Assembly: GCA_000496215.1 (NCBI GenBank) | Contig: KI543189.1 | Span: forward strand, 52,810 to 73,477 | Direction of reading: 5' to 3' | Source: an uncultured archaeon A07HN63 | GTDB lineage: Archaea; Halobacteriota; Halobacteria; Halobacteriales; Haloferacaceae | DNA length: 20,668 nucleotides | Position numbers and translations under genes: made by a program | In this document: piece by piece, positions 6,437 through 13,737 of the stretch | How positions within the stretch are numbered: the stretch's first letter is position 1 | How the letters are laid out: each line of letters opens with the position of its first letter | The notes under the pieces: generated by a model | The model's input: the letters and a program-made list of their open reading frames with translations, nothing else | Databases searched by the model: none | Told to the model about the DNA's origin: nothing

Positions 6437-7840
6437 ATGATGGCCGACCGCCGGGCGACAGTGTGGCTGGCTCGCAGCCTCCCAGTTCTCGTTGCGCTGA
6501 TCGCTGTTCCCCAGCTCGGTCGAGCCCACCAGATCGTCACCTCGCGGTTCAGCGCGCCGCTCCCGCTGCCGCTCCTGCTGGCCGGCGCTGGCGGAACGGT
6601 CGGGCTGACCGCGCTCTGGCTGGCCGCCACCCCGGAGTCGACGACACGGTCTCCACGTGCGGTGGCGACCATCCCCTCTTGGCTGGCGACCGGCGTTCGA
6701 CACGGGGCCCGTGGAAGCTTCCTGCTGGCGGTCGCGTATGCCCTCGTCGTCGGGATCACCGGCCGGCAGGTCGCAGCCGAGAATATCGTCACGCTGTTCG
6801 TCTGGCCGGTCTGGTTTCGCGGCGTTGCACTCATCTCGATTCTCGTCGGCAGCCCGTGGTCACTCATCTCGCCGTGGCGGGCGGTCTACGACGGTCTCAC
6901 GCGGCTCGAAAATCGGGAACTATCGGTGCTCGGGTCGTATCCTGCCGCGCTCAAAGCGTGGCCGGCGGGTGTCGGGTTCGTCCTGTTGCTCGGTATCACA
7001 GAGACGCTTACAGTTTTTCCGCAATCACCGCGGCTGACGACGGTCATCGTGGCGGTGTATGCGATGGTGATGGTCGGCGGGGCGGTCGCATACGGACCGA
7101 GGTGGCTGCGAGAGGCCGACCCGCTGGGCGTGTTGTACCGGCTGTTCGGTCGGGTCGCGCCACTGACGATCACGGCCACCGAAGATGGCTCGTACTCGCT
7201 TCGCGTTCGGCCGCCGTGGCGAGGCTGTCTCGATCCGGTCGAGCACGGCTCGCTCGTGGTGTTTGTGATCGCGACGGTGTACACGGTCAGTTTTGACGGG
7301 TTTACGAACACCGCCCGCTTCCAGTCAGTTCTCTTTGGTGTTCGCGAGACGCTGTCGAGCGGGCCCGAAACGAGCGTTCTGCTCTATCTCGTCGGCCTCG
7401 CGGGCTTCGTCGGAAGTTTCGGTGTCGGCATCTGGGCCGTCGAGCGACTCGGCGCAGGGAGCGCCACCGACTGGCTGGCGGCCGGCCGCTGGTTCGCGCC
7501 GACGCTGCTCCCCATCGCGGCGGCCTACGAGGTGGCCCACAACTATCCGTACGTTCTCAGAAATCTGGGGCAGCTGGCCGTCGTCGTCGGCCAACAACTC
7601 GGCGTGGCTGTCGAGACAGTTTCACCGCTTGCGTGGCTCTCGCTGCCGGTGTTCTGGGGCTCGCAGGTCGTGTTGATCGTCCTGGGTCACGTGGTCGCCG
7701 TTGTTGCGGCACACAGGGTCGCCGTCGAGCGATACGAGGGGCAGGCTGCGGCCAGACGTGGTCACATGCCGCTGGTCGTATTGATGATCGGGTACACGAT
7801 GCTCTCGCTGTGGATCGTCTCTCAGCCGGTGATCGCGTGA
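6437..7840 (+). CDS. Polytopic membrane protein, 467 aa
   Basis: 467 aa with about 11-12 hydrophobic helices. ATGs at 6437 and 6440 are both possible starts. Landmarks are GRAHQIVTSRFSAPLPLPLL near the N-terminus, VGSPWSLISPWRAVYDGLTR, READPLGVLYRLFGRVAPL and AAYEVAHNYPYVLRNLGQL. I have seen related sequences in haloarchaea and actinobacteria, where databases sometimes label them fenitrothion hydrolase, apparently by propagated misannotation. Nothing here suggests a hydrolase. The charged or polar residues inside helices (AAYEVAHNYPY) could be functional. It is divergent from the propeller gene. Its stop overlaps the ATG at 7840 (TGATG), so the following small membrane gene is probably in the same operon. 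Confidence 0.8.
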   Translation: MMADRRATVWLARSLPVLVALIAVPQLGRAHQIVTSRFSAPLPLPLLLAGAGGTVGLTALWLAATPESTTRSPRAVATIPSWLATGVRHGARGSFLLAVAYALVVGITGRQVAAENIVTLFVWPVWFRGVALISILVGSPWSLISPWRAVYDGLTRLENRELSVLGSYPAALKAWPAGVGFVLLLGITETLTVFPQSPRLTTVIVAVYAMVMVGGAVAYGPRWLREADPLGVLYRLFGRVAPLTITATEDGSYSLRVRPPWRGCLDPVEHGSLVVFVIATVYTVSFDGFTNTARFQSVLFGVRETLSSGPETSVLLYLVGLAGFVGSFGVGIWAVERLGAGSATDWLAAGRWFAPTLLPIAAAYEVAHNYPYVLRNLGQLAVVVGQQLGVAVETVSPLAWLSLPVFWGSQVVLIVLGHVVAVVAAHRVAVERYEGQAAARRGHMPLVVLMIGYTMLSLWIVSQPVIA

Positions 7841-7914
7841 TGTCGGCGCTCATGGCTCGTGTGGTCGAACTGTGCCCGTCGCAACCGGGATGCTCAGGTG
7901 GCTTGAGTCACAAT

Positions 7915-8259
7915 ATGCAGCTAATGGCGACTGCCAGACCGCTGCACAGCAGTACCTTCGGCCCGGAGTCGCTGCCACTGCTTGCCCTGATCGCTATCGC
8001 AGCACTTGGGTCGGCGGTGTTGCTTGGGCTGGGACTGGGGGCGTTCGTCCGGCGGCGCTCACAGTCGTATCTGCTGATCGTTGCCGCCATATCTGCCCTG
8101 CTCGCCCGGTCGCTCGTCGCCGGACTCAGCGTGACGGGCATGCTGTCGCCGGCGAGTCACCACCTCCTCGAACATGGGCTTGATGTCGTCCTCGTCGCAC
8201 TCGTCATCGCCGCTGTCTACAACGCACGCACCACGACCAATCCGGAGTTCGACGCATGA
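7915..8259 (+). CDS. Small three-span membrane protein (DUF7471-like)
   Basis: 114 aa from the ATG at 7915. ATG 7924 is equally plausible, while ATG 7840 would couple it to the previous stop but adds 25 residues with a poor composition. Three helices are seen: LPLLALIAIAALGSAVLLGL, SYLLIVAAISALLARSLVAG and LDVVLVALVIAAVYNA. The RRRSQSYLLI motif between helices one and two and the ending LVIAAVYNARTT resemble a haloarchaeal family I recall as DUF7471, usually found beside a winged-helix gene. Here the stop overlaps the regulator's ATG by 4 bp, so the two products are made together. A membrane sensor or modulator of the regulator is a fair guess without direct evidence. Confidence 0.75.
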   Translation: MQLMATARPLHSSTFGPESLPLLALIAIAALGSAVLLGLGLGAFVRRRSQSYLLIVAAISALLARSLVAGLSVTGMLSPASHHLLEHGLDVVLVALVIAAVYNARTTTNPEFDA

Positions 8260-8768
8260 CACACAACAGAGACCGCATACAGGAGTACATCGCCACACAC
8301 CCCGGCGAACACTTCAACGCCCTGACTCGGGCGCTCGATCTCGCGCCCGGACAGGTCCAGTATCACCTGAAGCAACTCACCGGTCAGGACGCCGTCGTCG
8401 CCGACCAGTACTACGGACGCACCCACTACTACACCCCCGAGTACGACGCCTGGGAGCGCGGCGCGATCGCGGTCTGTCGCCGTGAGACAGCCCGTGACAT
8501 TCTCTTCGTGCTGCTCGAATCGGGGCCCGAAACGCCGGCCAGCGTCGCCGATTCCCTTGATATCGCGCGAAGCACACTCGAATGGCATCTCGACCATCTC
8601 GAAGAACAGGGGCTTGTCGACAAGGAGCGAGACACGCACAACCACGTTACGCTCGTCGTCTCGAATCCCGCCGAGGTGGTCGGACCCCTTGAGGAGATCA
8701 CGCCGTCGCTGTCCGACCGGATGGTAGATCGGTTTACCCGGCTCGTAGACTCGTTGCTCGAGCGGTAG
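8256..8768 (+). CDS. Two-domain winged-helix transcriptional regulator
   Basis: 170 aa. There are two successive winged-helix units. The first (about 5-60) reads RIQEYIATHPGEHFNALTRA with a recognition helix at APGQVQYHLKQL. The second (about 76-135) reads ARDILFVLLESGPETPASVA with a recognition helix at ARSTLEWHLDHLEEQGLVDK. This layout is common in haloarchaeal ArsR/MarR-type regulators. The C-terminal 35 residues form an acidic helix likely used for dimerisation. No sensory domain or metal site is seen. It overlaps the upstream small membrane gene by ATGA, which suggests that the membrane protein and regulator act as a unit. Its DNA target is unknown. Confidence 0.85.
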   Translation: MTHNRDRIQEYIATHPGEHFNALTRALDLAPGQVQYHLKQLTGQDAVVADQYYGRTHYYTPEYDAWERGAIAVCRRETARDILFVLLESGPETPASVADSLDIARSTLEWHLDHLEEQGLVDKERDTHNHVTLVVSNPAEVVGPLEEITPSLSDRMVDRFTRLVDSLLER

Positions 8769-8859
8769 CCCGCCGGAGCGAGCGGCCACCGGTCGTGACT
8801 TCAGGCTCTGCAAACCGGTTCGCCCACTTATGTCCCATGTGGCGTATTAGCCGAATGGA

Positions 8860-9906
8860 ATGTCACGATCACGACTGACACTTGGTGTCCTGCTTGTCGC
8901 GGTGCTGGCCGTCACTGCCGGCTGTGCGTCCGCGATCAGCGGTGACCCAAATCCCGATCGTATCGCCGAACAGATGCAACAGCGACTTGACGATATTGAC
9001 ACAGTGGAAGGGGTGAAAGTCATGGAGACCACCCGGGACGGTGAGACGAATACAACCGTCACCGAGTACGTCCGTCAGCCGCCGAACAAGGTCCGCACAA
9101 AGGTGATCGAGGGCGGCCAGTACCGTGAGACGGGTGATCTCCGTGTCAATACCGGTGACAAGACGTATAGATACGATGCGAGCGAAAACACGTACACCAC
9201 GTACGACTTCGACTACAATCGTTCCGGGGGCTACTTCGACGCTGACACGATTGAGCGCGTCCTCAACAACAGTGAAGTCTCGTACAAGGGGACCGATACT
9301 GTCGCCGGTCGGGATGTCCATGTTATCGAACTCACGCGGACCGAGCGAGATAGCACGATTACGATTAAAGCGGATCAGGAACACTGGTACCCGCTGGCCT
9401 ACGAGACGAGCTACAGTTACGATGGGACCACGACGACGATGTCGTGGACGCACCGAAGCGTGAGCTTCAACGAGCCAGTCGACGACGACACGTTCTCCTT
9501 CGAGCCACCGGAGGGCGCGGAACTCCAGGAGACCTCGACCCCGGACACGACTGAGTTTGACTCGGTGAGCGCGGCCAACGAGGCGACGGCCTACGAGGTC
9601 GTCGAACCGGACATGCCGGATGGGTACACCATTGAGACGATCCAAGAGATGGTGATCGACGGCACCTCGACAACGAGTCTGAGCTATACGAACGGTGACA
9701 AGGGTGCGTACTTCTCGGTCTCCAACGAGTCATCTGATATGCCTGACGGCGAATCGGTCACCATCGGTAACACGACAGGGACGGCCAGTAGCTATGGTGA
9801 TACAACCTCGGTTAGCTGGAGCTGTGACGGTATGCGATACTCACTTGGTGGCCAGCTCGATCAGTCGACGCTCGTCGACGCAGCCAGTGCAGTTGGTTGC
9901 TCCTGA
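8860..9906 (+). CDS. Lipoprotein with LolA-like and DUF4367-like domains
   Basis: 348 aa. The signal peptide ends in a lipobox (VTAGC, Cys22), so the mature protein should be a lipid-anchored surface protein. Residues about 30-218 form a LolA-like half-barrel domain, with QMQQRLDDIDTVEGVKVM at the start, strands such as KTYRYDASENTYTTYDFDYN, and EHWYPLAYE. Residues about 240-348 resemble DUF4367, with MPDGYTIETIQEMVIDGTST and VSWSCDGMRYSLGG. Cys322 and Cys347 may form a disulfide in that domain. Similar haloarchaeal proteins are often annotated as outer membrane lipoprotein-sorting homologues, but there is no outer membrane here, so the function is a lipid- or ligand-binding guess. It stands alone, convergent with the transducer gene. 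Confidence 0.85.
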   Translation: MSRSRLTLGVLLVAVLAVTAGCASAISGDPNPDRIAEQMQQRLDDIDTVEGVKVMETTRDGETNTTVTEYVRQPPNKVRTKVIEGGQYRETGDLRVNTGDKTYRYDASENTYTTYDFDYNRSGGYFDADTIERVLNNSEVSYKGTDTVAGRDVHVIELTRTERDSTITIKADQEHWYPLAYETSYSYDGTTTTMSWTHRSVSFNEPVDDDTFSFEPPEGAELQETSTPDTTEFDSVSAANEATAYEVVEPDMPDGYTIETIQEMVIDGTSTTSLSYTNGDKGAYFSVSNESSDMPDGESVTIGNTTGTASSYGDTTSVSWSCDGMRYSLGGQLDQSTLVDAASAVGCS

Positions 9907-9971
9907 CGCCGAGTAGGCAACTCCGCGGCCTCCGCGACTACCGGCGTTCGCACTGTCGATTCATTTTTTAA
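9907..9971 (+). terminator. Hairpin plus T tract after the lipoprotein gene
   Basis: Directly after the stop, CGCC/GGCG-rich arms (9907-9916 and 9938-9946, one bulged base) can pair. A run of six T follows at 9964-9969, itself inside a short CGATT/AATCG dyad. A T tract between two convergent genes fits archaeal intrinsic termination of the lipoprotein transcript. Confidence 0.5.
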
Positions 9972-9997
9972 TCGTCAAAACAGGCAGGTGAATGGGC

Positions 9998-10882
9998 TCA
10001 GATCTGTTTGTCGACGAGCTGTCGGACGTCGACGATCTGCTTCTGATGCTCTCTGGCCGACGCCTCGGTGTTCTCCATCGCGTCGACGACGCTGTTGAGC
10101 CCGTCGACGGTATCGTCGACGAGTCCAGCTACCTCCTGTGTACTCTCGGCCTGCTCGTCTGTCGCATCGGAGACCTGAATCAGGCTGGTCGAAACCTCCT
10201 CGATGCTGCGGTTGATATCCGAGAGATTGTCCGCGGCTCGTTCGATTTCGCCGATCCCGGTTTCGATCCGCTGGTTCATCGTGTCGAGGCTCTCGACAGT
10301 CTCCTCGGTGGAGGCCTGAATCGCGTTGATCATGTCCTCGATGGTCTCCGCGTTTTCCTGTGATTCACCGGCGAGATTCTTTACCTCGTCGGCGACAACG
10401 GCGAACCCGTCGCCGGCCTCGCCGGCGCGGGCGGCCTCGATCGAGGCATTCAGCGCGAGCAGGTTGGTCTGATCGGCGATCCCGTTGATAACCTCGACGA
10501 TCTGGTCGATCTCGTCGGCCTTCTCCTGCAGGTCGTGGATCTCTTCGGATACCGTCTCGGAGGCATCTGTCACGTCGTGCATTGCCTCGACGGCCTCCTG
10601 TGTCGATTCCTCGCCATGCTCGGCCAGTTCGGCGGCCTCCTCGGCTTTCTCGTCGACCTCGTCGATCGTGGCGGCGATCTCTTCTATCGTCGCGGTCAGA
10701 TCGGAAACCTCGTCGTTGATCTCGTTGAGCTTCGGGGCGTAGCCCTGCACGACATCGTTGTTGGACTCCATCATATCGCCCAGCTCTTGGCCGCTCTGTT
10801 CGAGCTCGGCGATCAGATCCTGTAGCTTTGTGAATGACTTCGCGTCGATTTCGACGGTCTCCCCCTCGCTGATCTCAGCCAT
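9998..10882 (-). CDS. Soluble methyl-accepting chemotaxis transducer
   Basis: 294 aa from MAEISEGETVEIDAKSF (ATG at 10882; ten more residues upstream in frame lack support). No membrane helix and no HAMP, PAS, GAF or globin domain is visible. Nearly the whole protein is a coiled coil. The signalling tip is intact at about 136-171 (IADQTNLLALNASIEAARAG, then FAVVADEVKNLA), the part that contacts CheA and CheW. Glu/Gln-rich heptads on both arms could carry methylation sites. Haloarchaea have many transducers (Htr), some of them soluble, usually with a recognisable sensor domain. Here only about 50-60 N-terminal residues are left for sensing. It may respond through another protein. Its neighbours give no clue. 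Confidence 0.9.
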   Translation of the reverse strand: MAEISEGETVEIDAKSFTKLQDLIAELEQSGQELGDMMESNNDVVQGYAPKLNEINDEVSDLTATIEEIAATIDEVDEKAEEAAELAEHGEESTQEAVEAMHDVTDASETVSEEIHDLQEKADEIDQIVEVINGIADQTNLLALNASIEAARAGEAGDGFAVVADEVKNLAGESQENAETIEDMINAIQASTEETVESLDTMNQRIETGIGEIERAADNLSDINRSIEEVSTSLIQVSDATDEQAESTQEVAGLVDDTVDGLNSVVDAMENTEASAREHQKQIVDVRQLVDKQI

Positions 10883-11003
10883 TACCGTACATGTCGGCTG
10901 CTCCACAATCAATCCTGTGCCCTTCTGTTGGTACGAGCGACAGTCAGGAAAGCTGCCACGAGCCGATCCCGCTGGCGATCAGACAGCGTCCTCGCCAAAC
11001 CGG

Positions 11004-11010
11004 TATATAA
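11004..11010 (+). promoter_or_regulatory. TATA box upstream of the 331-aa membrane protein gene
   Basis: TATATAA is a near-perfect archaeal TATA box, but lies 71 bp before the ATG at 11081. A second, weaker box (TTTATT, 11052-11057) is centred about 26 bp before the ATG. So there may be two start sites, one giving a leader of about 45 nt and one leaderless. Confidence 0.5.
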
Positions 11011-11080
11011 ATGTCTGGTGGTGTTTCCGGCTCTGAAACCGACAGTGGTGGTTTATTGAGGTGTCCGTTGCAGCGTCTGT

Positions 11081-12076
11081 ATGGCTTTCCGTCTTCGAAC
11101 CGCGGTAACCGACGGGTTACGGCTCACGTTTTCGCGGAACGGTGCGGTCTTCGTCGGGCTCAACGCCTGTGCGCAACTGGTCAGTCTCCTGCTCGTCGCC
11201 GTCGCCGCGACGCGACAACTCCCCGTCTCGACGGGTGTCGGGCTCGACCCGGTTGCCGGCGTGCCGATCGGGCAGTCGATTCCTACCCCGGTGACTGCCC
11301 TCACCGTCGGGCTTACCACAGTGTTTACAGCTATCGTCACAACACCGATCACGATCATCACGATCCGTACCTTCGTCGACGGCGTGACCGATCATATCCC
11401 GGACGTCCACCTTTTCGGCCACCTCGGTCGAGCTACCGCTCGTGGCCTGATTGCCAGCCTGCTGATCGGCGTCATCATCTTGGTCGCGTTCATTCTCTCG
11501 TTCGTGGTTCCGCTAGCCCTCGTGGCTGGGATCATGGCGGCTGTCGGAGCGCTTAGCTTCCTGCCGGACTTGATCGGGATTATTGGCGCCGTGTTCGTGT
11601 CTTCCGCGAGCTTCTTCGGAATGCTTGTTGTCGGACTGCTACTGTATATCCATCTCATGTTCGTCCTCCACGAGATCAGTGTTCGCAATCGCCCGGTCGT
11701 CGACTCGTTGCGTGGCAGCTGGGATATCGCCCGCGGACACCGTCTCAAGCTTGGGGGACTTGCGGTCGGTCTGATCGCCGTTCAGAGTGCGGTCAGTTCG
11801 GTCGGCACACCGAACCAGCTCTCCGATCCGAATACCGCCCAAGCGTTCATGTCTTCCGTCCCACAGCTGCTGTTTCTCCCCGTCGGACTCGTGTTCACTG
11901 CGTTCGTGACGACGCTCTCGGCGGCCGTCATCGCCAGAGCCTACGCCGAGATCACCGCTGTGGACGCTGTTGGCGGCCAGCGGTCGGATCTCGACAGCGG
12001 CGACGATCCGACAGACAGCGAGACCGGCACTGACGCCGAGGCGACGCCAGATACCGATGCCGAGCCCGCAGCGTGA
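11081..12076 (+). CDS. Polytopic membrane protein (DUF7847-like), 331 aa
   Basis: 331 aa with about six hydrophobic helices, including AVFVGLNACAQLVSLLLVAV, LIASLLIGVIILVAFILSFV, MLVVGLLLYIHLMFVLHEI and LLFLPVGLVFTAFVTTLSAA. Conserved-looking features are the N-terminal amphipathic stretch (LRTAVTDGLRLTFSRNGAVF), VVDSLRGSWDIARGHRLKL and the final RAYAEITAV. This plan resembles the haloarchaeal family I know as DUF7847, related in layout to the membrane domains of bacterial glycerophosphodiester phosphodiesterases. The last 45 residues are an acidic Asp/Thr/Glu tail, likely cytoplasmic and disordered. No enzyme motif is seen. It appears to be a single transcription unit. Confidence 0.75.
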   Translation: MAFRLRTAVTDGLRLTFSRNGAVFVGLNACAQLVSLLLVAVAATRQLPVSTGVGLDPVAGVPIGQSIPTPVTALTVGLTTVFTAIVTTPITIITIRTFVDGVTDHIPDVHLFGHLGRATARGLIASLLIGVIILVAFILSFVVPLALVAGIMAAVGALSFLPDLIGIIGAVFVSSASFFGMLVVGLLLYIHLMFVLHEISVRNRPVVDSLRGSWDIARGHRLKLGGLAVGLIAVQSAVSSVGTPNQLSDPNTAQAFMSSVPQLLFLPVGLVFTAFVTTLSAAVIARAYAEITAVDAVGGQRSDLDSGDDPTDSETGTDAEATPDTDAEPAA

Positions 12077-12131
12077 GCCATAGCGCCGGTGATAGTCGTT
12101 CACGATTTCGGAGCATGAAAACAGTCCCCTG

Positions 12132-12137
12132 TTTATA
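12132..12137 (+). promoter_or_regulatory. TATA box of the regulator/DUF7521 operon
   Basis: TTTATA is centred about 29 bp before the GTG start at 12164. It runs directly into a perfect GC palindrome (12137-12150). Confidence 0.6.
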
Positions 12138-12150
12138 CCGGCCGGCCGGT
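12137..12150. promoter_or_regulatory. Perfect 14-bp palindrome, candidate operator
   Basis: ACCGGCCGGCCGGT is an uninterrupted self-complementary 14-mer between the TATA box and the ribosome-binding region of a winged-helix regulator gene. This is the usual place for repressor binding in archaea, and autoregulation by the downstream protein is the simplest model. Confidence 0.45.
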
Positions 12151-12163
12151 CGAAGGAGGAATC

Positions 12164-12508
12164 GTGAGTGAGGAGCTCTCTATCGAGGAGCTGCTCTCGG
12201 TCCTCGACGACGAGTACGCACGCCCGATCCTCGTAGCCGCGAGTGCCGAACCGAAATCGGCGAAGGCACTCGCCGAGGCGTGTGACGCCTCACTTCCGAC
12301 CGTCTACCGGCGACTCGACACGCTCGAAGCGCACGACCTGATAACCGAACGCACCGAACTCGATGACGATGGACACCACTACAGCACCTACGAAGCCACG
12401 TTACAGTCAGTCGCGATCGAACTCGACGAGGAGGGACTCACCGCCGACGTGTCCCGCGAACCAACCGACGCCGCCGACCGGTTCACCGAACTCTGGGAGG
12501 GCATCTAG
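12164..12508 (+). CDS. Winged-helix (ArsR-like) regulator, 114 aa
   Basis: 114 aa with a GTG start. The start is supported by GGAGG at 12155-12159, unusual in a genome with few Shine-Dalgarno sites, and by the TATA box. A single winged helix covers about 7-80: LLSVLDDEYARPILVAASAE, recognition helix ASLPTVYRRLDTLEAHDLIT, and a beta wing at DDDGHHYSTYEA. The remaining acidic segment is probably a dimer helix. It has no cysteine or histidine cluster of a metal sensor. The gene is followed after 2 bp by a small membrane protein gene, the common haloarchaeal pairing with DUF7521. Confidence 0.85.
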   Translation: MSEELSIEELLSVLDDEYARPILVAASAEPKSAKALAEACDASLPTVYRRLDTLEAHDLITERTELDDDGHHYSTYEATLQSVAIELDEEGLTADVSREPTDAADRFTELWEGI

Positions 12509-12510
12509 CC

Positions 12511-12840
12511 ATGACCGCTGTTGAAACCGGCCTCTATCTGGCACTGGTCACGGCCACGCTGATCGCGATGACCCTCGGCCTGATGATCGTCTTTCAGGCC
12601 TACCGCGGCTACCGCCGCAACCAGAGCCAGCGAATGCTGTATCTGGCGGCTGGTCTCGGGTTCGTCACTATCGCCCCGTTTGCCCTCTCGCTGGGGGTTG
12701 CCCTGCTGTCGCCCGTCCTCCCCGCTGCCTCGTTCGTTCGAACCTCGGTGCTACCGCTCGTCTCGCGGCTGCTGGAGATCACGGGCCTCGGCCTGATTCT
12801 CTACTCGCTGTATAGCTCTCGGCTCCGTGGGTCGGTCTGA
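12511..12840 (+). CDS. DUF7521-like small membrane protein, 109 aa
   Basis: 109 aa with three hydrophobic segments, at about 7-29 (LYLALVTATLIAMTLGLMIV), 44-70 (LYLAAGLGFVTIAPFALSLG) and 84-101 (LVSRLLEITGLGLILYSLYS). The loop FQAYRGYRRNQSQRMLYLA between helices one and two is the feature I associate with haloarchaeal DUF7521. It begins 2 bp after the regulator's stop, so both come from one mRNA. A membrane partner that controls or is controlled by the regulator is an inference from this recurrent pairing. Confidence 0.8.
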   Translation: MTAVETGLYLALVTATLIAMTLGLMIVFQAYRGYRRNQSQRMLYLAAGLGFVTIAPFALSLGVALLSPVLPAASFVRTSVLPLVSRLLEITGLGLILYSLYSSRLRGSV

Positions 12841-13046
12841 GTCGCCAAGTCCATCGTCGAAACGCCGGGCTTCGACCGGCAGTCTCTAACTCTATAGCCG
12901 GTACGTGGACGTTCTTACCGCTGTCATCTGGTTTCATCGCCATTACGGCTTGACTGCCCAGGCTGTGTCCCGGACAGTGAGATCCAGATGACGGTTACAG
13001 TCCTCCATTGCTGCGGCAGGGGTCGAAACGGCCGACGATTCGCGTC

Positions 13047-13063
13047 GTTTCACGATGTGAAAC
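13047..13063. promoter_or_regulatory. Palindrome upstream of the Tat lipoprotein gene
   Basis: GTTTCAC and GTGAAAC flank a 3-bp centre (GAT). The site ends about 10 bp before a TATA-like GCTTTTCA (13074-13081), itself about 28 bp before the ATG at 13106, so it occupies an upstream activator-type position. Arms of this length arise by chance in a window of this size, so the support is position, not rarity. Confidence 0.35.
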
Positions 13064-13105
13064 TCGGAACCGCCGCTTTTCACCTGTTATTCACACCGTC
13101 TACAC

Positions 13106-13678
13106 ATGGGTTCACCGAATCCGCTGCGATTATCGAGCGATCCAGTCGAGTCGTCCGCGAACCAGTCCAGTGCCACGCAGACCACGCGACGGCGACTGCT
13201 GGCGGCTGGTGGCGGACTCGCCACGGTCGGGCTGACCGGCTGTATGGGCGCGCTCAACTCTGTCGCGGAGGCAATTCTCAAGGATGTCAACGTCATCAAC
13301 GGAACCGACGCGGAACGAAGTGGGTCGGTTACTGTCGTCGGCCCAGATGGTGAGACGCGTCTCTCTGCGGAATTCACCGTTTCGCCGCAGGAGGGTGATT
13401 CCAGCGAGGGAGAGACCTCGTCGACGCCGACCTACAAGGACGTGTTCACCGGGAGCGGCGAGTACACGGTCAGTGTGTCGCTCGATTCGAACAGTGCTAT
13501 CGACGGCACCACCGACGCCGAAACGACGGTGACCGTCGACAACCCCGACGATCAGCACATTATCGTCGGTCTCGGGGCGAGCGAGTCGGGGTCACCGATC
13601 GAAATTCTCGTCATTGACGACTTCAGTGATCTCGCAGAACAGACCAACGAATCGGCGGACGGTGGCGAAGGAGCATAG
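13106..13678 (+). CDS. Tat-exported lipoprotein, 190 aa
   Basis: 190 aa. The N-terminus carries a twin-arginine signal (TTRRRLLAAGGG, about 26-37) and a lipobox (GLTGC, Cys46), the standard route for haloarchaeal lipoproteins. The mature part has an amphipathic helix (ALNSVAEAILKDVNVING) and then a beta-sandwich-like domain, with SGSVTVVGPDGETRLSAEF and YTVSVSLDSNSAIDGTTDAE. An acidic Ser/Glu linker interrupts it at about 94-106. The domain resembles haloarchaeal surface domains of unknown ligand. A palindrome lies upstream of the promoter. Neighbours offer no functional link. Confidence 0.75.
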   Translation: MGSPNPLRLSSDPVESSANQSSATQTTRRRLLAAGGGLATVGLTGCMGALNSVAEAILKDVNVINGTDAERSGSVTVVGPDGETRLSAEFTVSPQEGDSSEGETSSTPTYKDVFTGSGEYTVSVSLDSNSAIDGTTDAETTVTVDNPDDQHIIVGLGASESGSPIEILVIDDFSDLAEQTNESADGGEGA

Positions 13679-13737
13679 CGAAAGCACCCCTGTCGACGAC
13701 GGAAGCCATCAAGTAGTGTCGGCCGCAAGATCACTTC

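Noticed and set aside
6338..6703. N-terminal extension of the propeller protein
   Set aside because: It would overlap the divergent membrane protein gene in antisense and would bury the signal anchor in the middle of the chain.
8217..8813. Open frame of 198 codons on the minus strand
   Set aside because: It is antisense to the two-domain winged-helix regulator and has no recognisable features.
8869..9645. Open frame of 258 codons on the minus strand
   Set aside because: It is the antisense shadow of the lipoprotein gene, which has a clear lipobox and domain structure.
12923..12992. 9-bp inverted repeat (GTCATCTGG and CCAGATGAC) with 52 bp between
   Set aside because: Repeats of this length and spacing are expected several times by chance in a window of this size, and no promoter or T tract lines up with it.
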